Below the pieces are notes generated by a model. The model was given only the letters and a program-made list of their open reading frames with translations, did no database searches and was not told the DNA's origin. Below are positions 33,940 to 44,639 of a stretch of DNA of 64,000 nucleotides, piece after piece. The translations under genes and the position numbers were made by a program. This stretch comes from Prostheceraeus crozeri. Taxonomy: Eukaryota; Platyhelminthes; Polycladida; Euryleptidae. The first letter of the stretch is position 1. The number at the start of each line of letters is the position of its first letter. The stretch spans positions 558,001 through 622,000 of the forward strand of contig CAJQUW010007819.1 in NCBI GenBank assembly GCA_907163375.1, written 5' to 3'.

Positions 33940-34959
33940 TTAGCACTTTTTATTATTACCTCGGCTAACATCAGCTGTTAACTGATTGATAGAATTAAAG
34001 CACTCCTGCAACGAAGGGCTTTCTGAATCTAGCTGAAAACGTGATTTCAATGCATCTGCCAAAACTTGTGACCGCCGAGGGGATAGTGAAGGCTTTAAAG
34101 TCACACGCTTGGGAAAAATCGATTTCCCTTTCATCTCGTCATCTGTGAACAATTTCCTTGTTAGATAAATCGCGTATTGTGTGTGATCAAGGTTCTTTCT
34201 TCCAATCTTCGTAACATCCACACCCTCGAAGTATACGGGGTCACTGTTTTCAAGATCAACGTCGACATTGTCGGTCTGAGATGCTAAGTTTATTATGGCA
34301 ATTCGCAGGCGGCGCATCTCTTGCAGTTGTTTTTTCTGTAGTCGATTATTTTCAAGCAAAAGTTTACACATCTGAATATTTTCATAGGATGGACGTTTAT
34401 TGATTACTTGAGGTGGAATCCGCTCTTGTCTTTGGAGTTTCAACCTACGAGGCAAAATTCCTTGCAAAACGCTTCTGTCACTATCAGATTGTTCAGATGA
34501 AAGTGTTTCAGATATAACATCGGTTCCATCACTATCACGCTCATCAGACTGGGCGTCGTCTTCGCTTCGTTCAGCCATAGCATCACATTGTTGAGAAGCT
34601 GCCGGTGCTTTGTTCGAAGAACTGCTAAGGAATGAGGAGCTTAGGTTGAAATTGGAGTTGCTTGACTTCAGTTTCTCTTGAAGTTTTGCTGCTTTTGATT
34701 TAATTTTGGGCAAAGATTCGGAGGAAGTAACGAACTCCGCATCAAATTGGTTCCTCGTACCATTTGCTAAGGTTACTTTATCACCTCTTTTGAGATTTTT
34801 TCCGTTCAGTTCTTTCGGCCACCATTTTGACACTGAACTGAAGTAGGTGTACTTATTTTCATCTCTTATGAAAAACAAGTAGAAATTATGGGTTTCAGTT
34901 TCCCATGGTTTAGTTGGGATTTTCTTTTGGCGAGCACTTTTCGCTAACTTCTCCATCAT
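33940..34959 (-). CDS. BEN-domain protein of the CMC transposon
   Basis: About 339 residues from the ATG at 34959 (MMEKLAKSARQKK). I prefer this start because a strong splice acceptor (CTCTTTATTTTTCAG) ends six or fewer bases upstream; the open frame runs a further 19 codons into what would be intron. Residues 17-80 form a compact aromatic N-terminal domain (FYLFFIRDENKYTYFSSVSK and then WWPKEL). The middle is Ser/Asp-rich and probably disordered, with a short coiled-coil-like KLLLENNRLQKKQLQEMRR. The C-terminal ~90 residues (KLFTDDEMKGKS...KPSLSPRRSQVLADALKSRF) fit a BEN domain, a DNA- and chromatin-binding fold. The frame is intact. Possibly an accessory DNA-binding protein of the transposon; a captured host gene is the alternative. 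Confidence 0.6.
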   Translation of the reverse strand: MMEKLAKSARQKKIPTKPWETETHNFYLFFIRDENKYTYFSSVSKWWPKELNGKNLKRGDKVTLANGTRNQFDAEFVTSSESLPKIKSKAAKLQEKLKSSNSNFNLSSSFLSSSSNKAPAASQQCDAMAERSEDDAQSDERDSDGTDVISETLSSEQSDSDRSVLQGILPRRLKLQRQERIPPQVINKRPSYENIQMCKLLLENNRLQKKQLQEMRRLRIAIINLASQTDNVDVDLENSDPVYFEGVDVTKIGRKNLDHTQYAIYLTRKLFTDDEMKGKSIFPKRVTLKPSLSPRRSQVLADALKSRFQLDSESPSLQECFNSINQLTADVSRGNNKKC

Positions 34960-35016
34960 CAACTGAAAAATAAAGAGAAAATCATTGTTCATTTTATCAA
35001 GACAACAATTACGCAT

Positions 35017-35834
35017 GTATAAACAATTTAAGGATAGATGGTTAAGATAAAAATTGCATGACTTAATATGCTTTCGCGTATCTTTGTAGCTGTATCTACC
35101 TATGCTATTAAGCGTTTAGGATCGTCGATTAATAAACCTTTGTTTTACTTCCACGATTAATACCAGAGAAAGATAATTCTTTCATTTGGGGTTGGAAGGT
35201 GCCTCTAATGATAGAGGACTTTACCGGAGCAATCGAAAATTTAAGGTCGAATACCCTTCCTGACACCACCAAATGACTTTACTGGGGGTTCTAACACTCG
35301 ACTCCCGGAGTGGAAGTTCAACGTACTATCCAATCAGCCACCGGCTCGTCTGGAGGGGGGGGGTTGGTTAATCTACATGCTAGCTTATTATCGAGGCATA
35401 TACCATTCAATGCACGAATAGAGTATCGGATGCCCTAAATAAAATTCATGAATACATGTATATATTATATTATAAAATATATCAATCAATAAAAATGTTA
35501 TGATAAGAAGGGCTAGCTAATTAACTCGGACATTCAGTCAATACCTCGGCTACTTTAGTGATAGAAACGATAGGATGTTGGGGTAAATTTAGAACTAAAT
35601 GCATGTTGTAAGTTAAGTCGATCATTCACATTTGCACAATAAGTATAGTCCGCAATGAATAGTTAATACCACAAAGGTATCATTCAATATTTCAGTATAA
35701 ATAATATATTTGTTTCTGAAGTTTTCTGACAGAAATGGTCAAGTATTCTAAAATTGGTACAATACCAAAATGAACTATGTATATATCGACTTACGTGGCA
35801 GGTTTACATGATGATAAAAGTAAGAACAATGGTA
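35017..35834. other. spacer between the two CMC ORFs
   Basis: Non-coding, contains a SINE (35190-35355). A splice acceptor lies at its left border, so part is likely intron. Confidence 0.4.
35190..35355 (-). repeat. tRNA-derived SINE
   Basis: Minus strand: an A-box-like GTGGCTGATTGGATAG, then GTTGAACTTCCA, a B-box-like GAGTGTTAGAACCC, then the body CAGTAAAGTCATTTGGTGGT and a GGAAGGGTATTCGACCTTAAA-type block typical of tRNA-derived SINE bodies in several invertebrates. The B box has changed from GGTTCGA. Confidence 0.65.
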
Positions 35835-38038
35835 TTACTTATGGGCGATGAAATGAGCAGTGAATCTGTCAGCGGGAACCACGATAAGTGTCCTATCATG
35901 TAGAAATCTAACTGGAGAGTAATTTTTCAGAAGATTCAACATTTCAGTTGGCACATAATCTGAATTGAAGTCGGAAAAGAAACTCGAATCAACAAATAAA
36001 CTACACAAACATAATAACTTGTTTTGTTGATTAAGAACGATATGATCAATTCGCAGGAAAACGATCTTTTGGTCGATAAGAGATGTAGTGTAATGTGACG
36101 CAGAATTTCCTTTTCGAGAATAATTGTAAGAGGTGAATATCAGGTGATTTACTGATATTTTTCCAACTTCACCGTCAATATCCGTGGCGTCCAAGTCATA
36201 AATCAAAAGAACATCATCACTGATAGAAGTGAGTTTTCCGTAACTGTACACATTTTCTTCCTTTGTTGAGGAATTGCTAATATGCAACGAGAAGCTTTGA
36301 AATCTAATGAACCTCTCAACCATCTGGGTAGCTTCCTTTCGAGATCCCTTCACAAAGGATTTGAATATGCCAAATGCACTCTCAAAAAGTTCTACCGATG
36401 TCACCCAGAGAAGTCCGAATAACATTACTTGATCAGGCAAATGAGTAATAGCATGCATATTGTACACCATGAAATTACTCCCCAGCCATCTTGAAGCCAA
36501 GTGTTGAAAATGGAGTATTAGAGTTTTCGCTACACTGATATCTACATTTGTAACCGTTTTAGCAGACAGGATATAGACAGATGTTGAAAAAAGGATAACA
36601 AGAAGCAATATTTCCTCTTGAACGCCATCGATTTCGTTCAAGCAAATCACACTATAATATAGAAGAAAATATTTCCATTCCGTTGCTTTCCAGTGGGGAG
36701 ATACATTTAAAGTTTTCGGTTTTCTCTTGAAAGAGAGCGGAACCTTTATTGATAGCAAAACACGGTCAACACTTTGCACATCTAAGAGACGCTTTTCAAT
36801 AAAACGAAGGAAGAGCTTTCTAGTTACGCCAAGATAAACTAAGTGCATAGTATCTAGTGGGGCATCAGAAGGAATTGAAATAACTTTTGACAGTGAGATG
36901 TGCCTTTTACTCCATAAATCGGGGTCTTGTCGGTTCCGACGCTAGCTTGAAATGTGTACTCATAGGCGGTGCGCAGCCTACTAGCTGACTGATGATTCAA
37001 GGGAAAAATCATCTTGCGGTTAGTCTTGCTGTAATATCCACGTATAGTGCGTATCGTGCAACCGTGATAAGCATTAAACTGCATCATGTTCAGACAAGCC
37101 GCTTTCGCCGGTAAATCTGCAAGGAAACTGACTACCTTGATTCTCACAACAATATCTTGGTAATGCAAGTCAATTGATAATAACTCATCAGTCACACGTT
37201 TCATGAGTTCATTTAAGTCAGGCTTAGAAGAACCATAATAAATGCCACACAGAATTAGATTTTCAACATTTCTACGACTCACAGGATCAAGATTCAGTAC
37301 ACATAAAGTAACAGGCCACAGAGAGAAGGATTTTGATTTTTCTACTGGAATTACCCCATCACAATTTAGTGAGACATACAGATATTTAAGATATGAATTG
37401 TCAACAAAAATAAACCGACTACCATCATAGACGTCGCGGTACAATCCAGGACCAGAATACGTAGGAGGTTCAAAAATGTCCACAAATTTGCGTATCAGGC
37501 GAATGATTTGCTGATTTATGTCGAGCATGTAGCATGAACCTGAACTATGTTTGATTATTTGTAAGTTATTAAATTCAACTTTTGTCTCACTCTTCACTTC
37601 ACATAATGTTGGAACTTTGTTCGGACAAGGTAATATTTCGCAGATCAAATCAAGGATTGAACTTGCACCAGCATCGGAAATACGATGTTTCATTATCAAT
37701 TCATTGAATTTTTTGATGAAATCAGAAACAGACATCCTTGTAGATTCATGCAAGACTGAAATATCCGAAAAATCAGATGACAAGCTTTCGAAAGATTCAT
37801 ACACAATACTTTCGTCTGCCAAAAATGAAGCACTGCCAAATTCTACAGGCGATGACGCCCGCGGTGGTTGAAAATTGGAGTATGAAAACTCCTCTGTTTC
37901 TTCCATTGAACTTCCTGATGTACTTGATAATTCGTCGATAGAAACGTCTGAGATAAATGGTTCATCGAATTTAAGTTTTCTTCTAAAGGAATATTTCCTT
38001 CCACTTCGCGAACACTTTATATTCTTGCGTTTAGGCAT
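35835..38038 (-). pseudogene. CMC/EnSpm-like transposase, one frameshift
   Basis: The first frame (38038 to 36854, 394 residues) starts MPKRKNIKCSRSGRKYSF; a splice acceptor (CTTTATTTCAG) lies 6 nt before the ATG. An acidic Ser-rich N-terminus is followed by a domain containing GPGLYRDVYDG, SFSLWPVTLCVLNLD, NLILCGIYYGSSKPDLN and NAYHGCTIRTIRGYYSKTNR. The second frame (36848 to 35835) starts MHLVYLGVTRKL and contains WKATEWKYFLLYYSVI, YNMHAITHLPDQVMLFG and FESAFGIFKS, the order found in CMC (EnSpm-like) transposases of animals. One 2-base shift near 36890 separates the frames; in the other frame the sequence runs through an IPSDAPLDTMHLVYLG-type junction. Otherwise all ~730 codons are open. 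It would cut and join the element ends in the nucleus. Confidence 0.75.
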
Positions 38039-38228
38039 TGATATCTGAAATAAAGTAGGAGAGAACGGGGTGATTTGACCGCTTTTTTGAAATTTGAATG
38101 AATGACCCTAATAATTGACGGGTCATTCCAGCACGATTCGACACATTTTCAGAAAATTGTGGCACCACGTTGTGTGTGACGTCAAAACTACGCGCTAGAA
38201 TATGTTATTTGGTGATGCACGCTGATAG

Positions 38229-38305
38229 CTATGTGACAGTAGCTCAGTGGTTAAGAAGCGCGCCTAGAGAGCGCAAGGAGACGGGTTCAAATCCCGATGT
38301 ACAAC
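38229..38305 (+). tRNA. tRNA-like sequence (Ser AGA-type loop), probably SINE or pseudogene
   Basis: An A-box region AGTAGCTCAGTGGTTAAG, an anticodon hairpin GCGC-CTAGAGA-GCGC and a B box GGGTTCAAATCCC with a paired T stem. The loop would put AGA as anticodon, but the long variable arm of tRNA-Ser is missing and the acceptor stem does not pair well. It lies in the 5' non-coding part of the CMC element. Confidence 0.5.
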
Positions 38306-39040
38306 GTTTTCATGTGTTAAGTTGTCTATTTTTTGTTGAGGAATGTCTGCGGCCAACATCAACAACTGCTTACTTTAAAATTGCAAAGAACTTGTACCAA
38401 CAGGTTACACCTGAGGCTGTACGATTGCCCCTCTTACACTTTTCGCTGATTTTTAGAATTATTCGAGTCACCATTCAACTAAAAATCGGTCGACCGGCTA
38501 TTCTGAATGTCGGAAACTGTTCAACACAGACAATATGCCGGAAACAAGTCATGTAGCTATCTAGAATGGGGAAACTGGTAAGCTGGATATTTAGAAAAAA
38601 GTCAAAAACTGATTTTATTAAAAAGTGATTCTGATTGGGCTACTTTCGTCTTACAAAAACAGGAGCTTACACTTATTTAAAATAAACAAATATTCTTTAA
38701 TAACTGCGCTGCTGTCTACGGCTGTTGTTTATTGTTAAATTTTTGGAGGTCAGCCCAGTTCTGGTTTTTACAAGCTCAAATTCTCAATACAGATTCTTAA
38801 TCAGAACATGCCTCCAACATTCGTGAGATAGAATTCGTGTGACTAGTTAAAGACATGAATCAAGAATCACACTCATCTTGCTGTTAATCTAATTATTTCT
38901 AACCTCAGAACGTTCCACGAAAAAAAATCCGAAAAAAATAATGGTAGTTAGGCAAAACATTTTCCATTTATAAAATTGGAATGCGGGAGGCATGGCGATG
39001 TGAAAAATGAATTACATTTCAGTAACTCAAGTGTGCCACC
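38306..39040. other. CMC 5' non-coding region
   Basis: No coding sequence. A leader exon and first intron of the CMC transcripts may lie here, but no donor can be singled out. Confidence 0.35.
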
Positions 39041-39049
39041 TAAAACCAG

Positions 39050-39390
39050 CATGGTCGCATAGATTTTCGATGTAATATGCATAGATCTGCATCAAATTAA
39101 ATCTACAGGCTCCTCAGGGAGTGATGAATAGGGTTGGGGTGAGTAAACGTGTTTTTCAGCTAGTGTCAGGGACTTCTATGCGTTTTCATAGAGAGTAGTT
39201 AATGAAAAATGAGTGTTTTTGATGAAAAAACACATACATTTTCGATCTAATATGCATAGATGTGCATCAAATTACATCTACAGGCTCCTCAGGAAGTGAT
39301 GAATAGTCTAGGGTTGGGGTGAGTAAACGTGTTTTTCAGCTAGTGTCTGGGACTTCTATGCGTCTTCGTAGAGAGAAGTTTGTATTGCCT
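39050..39390. repeat. direct duplication, ~185-bp unit, two copies
   Basis: Unit 1 (about 39060-39205) and unit 2 (about 39238-39388) share TTTTCGAT, TAATATGCATAGAT.TGCAT, CTACAGGCTCCTCAGG, AGGGTTGGGGTGAGTAAACG and TTTTTCAGCTAGTGTC, over 90 percent identical. Confidence 0.85.
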
Positions 39391-40930
39391 GTGGCCATTT
39401 TCATGCTACAACTTGTTTTTGACACCAGCTGTCAGCTGGTGCCATGTTTATGTTGGTGGTTGTCATAAATGGGATGTTATTCAGGTTGAGTTTTGGGAAA
39501 TAGCTTGGAACCTGTGTGGGAGAACACCTGAGTACCTGAGTAACCATGTGCAATAAGTAAATGAATAGATCCGATGCTTAAGTTGCGACGTATTCCTTTC
39601 TTTAATTTGATTGGCTGTCTGAAACGCATGTGAAAATGCATAGGAATAAACGTGTTTACGGAGTACCCATACGTGCTAAAAGCCGTAATTATCAAAAAGA
39701 AAAAATTCCAGCTATTTGAATATCTTTACATTTTAACAAAACATATAATAATATAATTAAATTCCTATGAAAAATAATATGCGAATTGTATGTATCATCA
39801 TAATTTGCACTTAGGGCTTATTAAGACCAAAGTGTAAAAAAGTCAAGTGTGGAAAGATCCTATATCTGTAATGTATTTTAGTTGGTATCTCATTCGCCAT
39901 CTTTTTGTGCCAATCGATGTCTTTATTCGTCAATAATTTTGATATTGAAATGCTAGTTCAATACGTATAGTTTCAAATACGATGTATTATACAACATAGC
40001 TATTCTGTCATTCAGTTGAACACTGCATTCATCTTCTATTTTTAATTTAGATATCAAAATTCATAAAATGCTGATAAATCTGGCGGGAAAGTAATATCCT
40101 TGTAATATCTTGGCTGTCCCACAAATTGTCCATAGATTCCATACTTCCCTTATATAATTACTTTGATTAAGACAAAAACGTAAATAAAACACGTGGTAAC
40201 ATAGGAATGAAAAGAGAAGTAGTTTAAAGTAATAGTTCAAAATATATATTATCCGATTTTTGTCATCTTGTTATTTATAAAATCCTTTCACTCTGACCAT
40301 ATTGAAATTAATTAAATTCTACAAAATTACCATTGCTGTATTAGTTTTGTACATATGTTTTTGGTTTTTATGCTTGACACTCATGTTTAAATTACATTGT
40401 TTAAAATTTAAATATTTTACATTCAAACTAATCAGCTGTATTTGATTAAATTTTCTTAATGATGATTAGAATGATTATTACACAATGTTATTAGACAATG
40501 ATGTCTTAGACGATGTTATTAGACAAAAAGCGCTCATCTAATCAATTGATTAAGTTAATTTATAATGCATATTTGTTGAATGAATTTGTTTTTCTAAACA
40601 AAATTCTTTTTATCATGATTTGATTTTACCAAAGATAAAACAAATCTACGATTAAAACGAAAAAGCTTTGTTATTTGTATGGTATACCATTGCATGCAAC
40701 CGCAGTAGTGGATCTGTAGCTTACAAGGGTTGGAGTGGACGGATGTCATCATGTTTCCAAGGCACGCAACAAAAGTTTGACAAGTTGATTGAATAGCAGA
40801 TTTAGCTGAACAAAATAAGTAATTGTCACCGGTGATAAATGCAATGTTTCAGTCAGTATTTGCTACTAAGATCTGTTTACAGGAGGAGATGAATTTAGGG
40901 GTTGTGAATTCCCGCATAGTAATTTATTAG
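39391..40930. other. AT-rich non-coding part of the CMC element
   Basis: No gene. Low-complexity AATTAAAT-like sequence increases towards the right terminal array. Confidence 0.4.
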
Positions 40931-41236
40931 GCGATCAATTCGAATTTTATGTATTTTACTAATATTTGTAATTTTATTAATCAAATTATTCAAACAGTTC
41001 ATCAGTAATTGATTAGAAAAAAATTTGATGAAATCAGTATAAAATTTTAATTAGGTTTATCAATGCAGCTCTGTTTGAATCATTTTATAAATTTGAGTCA
41101 AATCTTTGATAATATTTTGATTAATTAATCAAATATTGCTGATTCCACTGTTTAATCAAATATTTATTTCACATTTGTAAAATAGGTAAAAATTTTACAA
41201 ATATTTGGCTCACGTTCCTGGTTTTTTCAACCCGGG
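40930..41236. repeat. CMC 5' subterminal and terminal repeats
   Basis: ATCAAAT/ATTTGAT and AAATATT motifs (about 40975, 41095-41165, 41200) precede the TIR at 41220-41236, mirroring the other end. Confidence 0.6.
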
Positions 41237-41289
41237 AAGAGTGTGATAGTCTGGAAAGATGCCCAAATGTTGGACTGTGGCAGATGTAA

Positions 41290-41700
41290 TAAAAAAATGG
41301 TTCCGTTGGGTAGTTTCGCTAACTTCACAAACACGTTCTTGTACATGTACATGCTGCCATGCCACCGTTTTCAACTGCATCTTTGCGAAAACTGAAGTAT
41401 GTATTTGTGATCAGCGCCAGAAATTGGAGCACGGTAGTGACATAATAAAATTTACTACGCTATCAGTGAAACCAAGAAGTTGGTTCCGCTAACTTCACAA
41501 CGGAACCACTTTTGTGTGTAAACTTGAATTTCTCAATAACGACATCGAATTTGTAGAATCTGAGCTTAGATTTGTGATCAGGAGGCTGATCCCGATAAAG
41601 TGGAAGTTGCTTCAATCCTCGCTGTACTAAATTATGGTTCCGCTCGGTAGTTCCGCCAACATTACACACGTCCCCCACAGGTAAGTAACAGAATTGACTT
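41290..41700. repeat. diverged tandem repeat, ~155-185 bp unit
   Basis: TGGTTCCG followed by TTCCGC or TTTCGC and TAACTTCACA recurs at about 41298, 41480 and 41636, with GTGATCAG-like sequence between. Three poorly conserved units. Confidence 0.45.
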
Positions 41701-41901
41701 TGTATCGAGCGGTAAAACAAAGAAACGAAATACTCATCGTGGGATCAGTACCGCGGAAGTGGGAAGCTTGAGTGGATAGACAGCTGCCAGATGAATTATC
41801 CCTATCTAACCAAAGACCTCATTTGTCGTTGATCGACGCGACAGGGAAGAGAATGATAATGGGCGAACTAACCGTTCCCTGGGAAGAAACCGTTGGGGAT
41901 T

Positions 41902-41942
41902 CCATGGAATTCTAGATAATAACATTATCTAGAATTCCATGG
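41902..41942. repeat. perfect 19-bp hairpin with 3-nt loop
   Basis: CCATGGAATTCTAGATAAT, then AAC, then the exact inverse. No coding or RNA context identified. Confidence 0.9.
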
Positions 41943-42732
41943 GGATGCCCATGAAAGGAAAACTGCGAAATATGAAGAACTTGCCGAAGGGATTCAGAAA
42001 CAAGGGTGGAAATGTGAGCTCATTCCTTCTGAGAGTGGGATGCCGAGATTTCGTTGCTCCATCGGTGAAAAATTTCTTGTTAAAGCCGGTGTTTAAGTGC
42101 AAAGATCACCATGAAGAAGTTGAGTGCAAAGGTGGAAGAAGGTAGGACCTGGGCGCAACGAGCTGCTGTGGACCCACAATCTTTACAGACACTGAGCTTG
42201 GTGGACCGAAATCTTATTTATATTTATTGTTTTTACTTTATTTATGGCAGATTTCTAACACTTATTGATTACTCAGTACTCAGTCACTCATAACTCACGT
42301 ATGTTGTCTTTAGCTACTTTTAGGAATTATCTATTATTTTGTCATTATTACGATTCCATATAAGTTGATTTCCAATTGTCAACTCATTGCATAGCAATTG
42401 CGAATTTTGTTCAAGTATTGCGCCCAGAATTGTATATACTGATTCATGTGATCAGCATGTAAGCTTATTAAATTTAGATTATTGACCATTTCTGTACATA
42501 TAAAAAGAATTCTGTTGATATGTTCATCAAAATATATTGTTTCAACTAATTTTATGCAATAGCTAATTTAATATATTGATATGATGGTCTATATTATTTC
42601 ATCGCATGCTTAAATTTCACCTAAACTGAAATTATGAATTTAACGCCTAAGAGATGTTCATTTAATTTGAAGCATGGAATTATCTCTGAGATAAAAGTGT
42701 TTGTAGAATTAAGGAGGGCATTATCGAGAAAT
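41943..42732. other. no recognised gene
   Basis: Short plus-strand frames (41939-42145, 42111-42293) without motifs. Confidence 0.3.
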
Positions 42733-42826
42733 GAGCGAGCGAGCGGCATTTTTTGATGATTTTGAGCGGTGAGCGAGCGAAAGGATGATTTTGTGGAAAT
42801 GAGCGGTGAGCGAGCGAAAGCGGAAT
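42733..42826. repeat. GAGCGAGC minisatellite, locus 2
   Basis: TGAGCGAGCGAGCGG and GGTGAGCGAGCGAAA repeats, similar to 29730-29865 but with a GAGCGGTGAGCG variant. Overlapping frames on both strands are by-products. Confidence 0.75.
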
Positions 42827-44639
42827 TTCGATCCGCTCAAAAACACTGGAAGGGATACATTGACGGCACAATAGTGTGCCGGATCGTCTGTGCATGTTTT
42901 AGACCACAGGGGATCTTTAAGCACGACAGACTGGAAAACGAAGAAGCACGAGTATAGCAATTAGGGACAGCAGAGTGTCTGTGACAGAGTGGATGCATGA
43001 CGGTAGAGGAGAAGCATGAAAAGCATGGGCGATGCATCAAGGGGGCAGGGGGACATTGGAGGTGCTTGTGTCCTCCCCACTTTCGAAGGCATTATTTATG
43101 TAATTTTATGAATATAATATTTAGATTTCGGCGAATTCATCTGTAACGTATTGTAATGCATCACGCGCGCCTCTAATTTCACTTCCGATCGCGCATTGTA
43201 AAATCTAAATATACATTAACTGATGTCAAATTTCTTAATCTGACGATAATCGTCTACAACATGATGAACAGTTGTCAATTGACGTGCACATCTGTGCGCC
43301 CGGCGAGATTTTGATCATAAGCTGCATAGTGGAATAATTGTTGAAATCCGGAATCCATTCAGGTAAGCCCATTGTGCATGTTGAAATGACTAGCTCATAT
43401 TTGATGAATCTGACAGGTATGATGTTGGAATAACGTGGGCAAATATTCTATCAGATGCTGTCACTTGATCAGTGATTCGACGAAATCATGGGTTACTCAA
43501 GATATTCGAAGTCATAGAACGCATCATTTATGTCATTTAAATCATTATCTCAATAGCAACGTCTCCTCAGTTCATTCTAGACTGTAGCTCACTTGTTAGA
43601 GTTGCCTACAAGTTCATCAGAGTCGTTTAAATATAGTCCGAAACGCGGAGCGCAAAATTTTGTCGGAGCGCCAATTTCTTGTTTTAGACATCCTTTCTAA
43701 GCATGTCCAAAACCTTCATTGGCTAATAAGCTAACCCGGCTGCTACATTGCATATGATCAGATGCTTACCATCCCAGTGTAGTAAGCAAATGATAGAGAA
43801 CATGCTTTAACTATCCGTTTTAAGCATGTCCAAATCATGTCGTGCACTTTGACTAATACTCGGCGGTTAACCCGGCTGCCAATGGATGGAGACCCCTTCT
43901 CTGTAACATACAGCGTTAATTCCTGTCTGCCATGTCCACATCGCGGGGTGGGTGCTGCGGCCAGAGCTGCATTAGCTAAGCTCAGACAGGGACTCTGTGT
44001 TGTGGGATATTATAGCGTATCCCTCTTGGTCAGGGTTACGACCGAAAACCAACGGTGTTAACGGCGGACGTTTCAACTGTGATGACGACGGATGAGCATG
44101 CGGAGTATGCGAACATCGGCTTCCTTCGATCTAGCAACTAACGCAGGCAGCTCTTAGACCGACGGCGACAACGACGGGTGAAAATTTCCATGGTATTCAT
44201 CGACAGTGACGATGCACAATCTTAGAGAACTGCCTATTTGTTATAAGTGCTTGTGACTCAATTAAAATTAATCCAAAGCGATTTGAGAAAAATATGTCTA
44301 TTTGGCCCCCCCTAACTGGGTGGGGCCACATAGCCACAGGGTCCCATGGGACCCTGAGCTCATAATGCAGGAAAAACAACACAAAAATAATTTTCAAACT
44401 GGAACATGATACTTATAATTGGGAAGAAATATATAAAAATATGTACAAATGTGCATGCGGAACAAAGTATGTACAAGTCAAAAACATTTGGGGGAATGGA
44501 ACGGAAGTGAAGGAGGAAAATGTGATTTTGGTGTGTGATTAATATGTTGAAGAATGTTTGAAGAGATGAATGTGTGTGTGATCTAGATGAATGTTGCCAG
44601 GGTGGAAAAATGTGATGTTATTTGATCACTATATTTACA
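42827..44639. other. gene-free region
   Basis: No credible coding sequence. A ~50-bp block (AAGCATGTCCAAA ... GCTAACCCGGCTGC) occurs twice, near 43698-43745 and 43822-43872. GC-rich patches near 43920-44170 are unassigned. Confidence 0.35.

Larger units (their letters stand above)
31787..41236 (-). mobile_element. CMC (EnSpm-like) DNA transposon, 9.45 kb
   Basis: The 17-bp terminal inverted repeat CCCGGGTTGAAAAAACC is perfect at both ends (31787-31803 and 41220-41236). Inside each end an AT-rich zone of 200-300 bp carries many CAAATATTTG, ATCAAAT and TTTGTAAAAT motifs in both orientations, like the subterminal arrays of CACTA elements. The minus strand codes for a CMC-type transposase (35835-38038) and a BEN-domain protein (33940-34959). 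Flanking trinucleotides (aac, aag) do not match exactly, so a target duplication is not proven. It carries a hAT-type element (32736-33839), a SINE (35190-35355) and a tRNA-like sequence (38229-38305). One frameshift in the transposase suggests recent loss of activity. Confidence 0.75.

Noticed and set aside
37242-37871. Plus frames within the CMC transposase
   Set aside because: Antisense shadows of a long recognised frame.
31784-41239. A target-site duplication for the CMC element
   Set aside because: Flanking aac and aag agree at two of three bases only, which is not enough to claim.
43837-44061. 74-residue plus frame in a GC-richer patch
   Set aside because: No motif, no splice or poly(A) context; left as unassigned.
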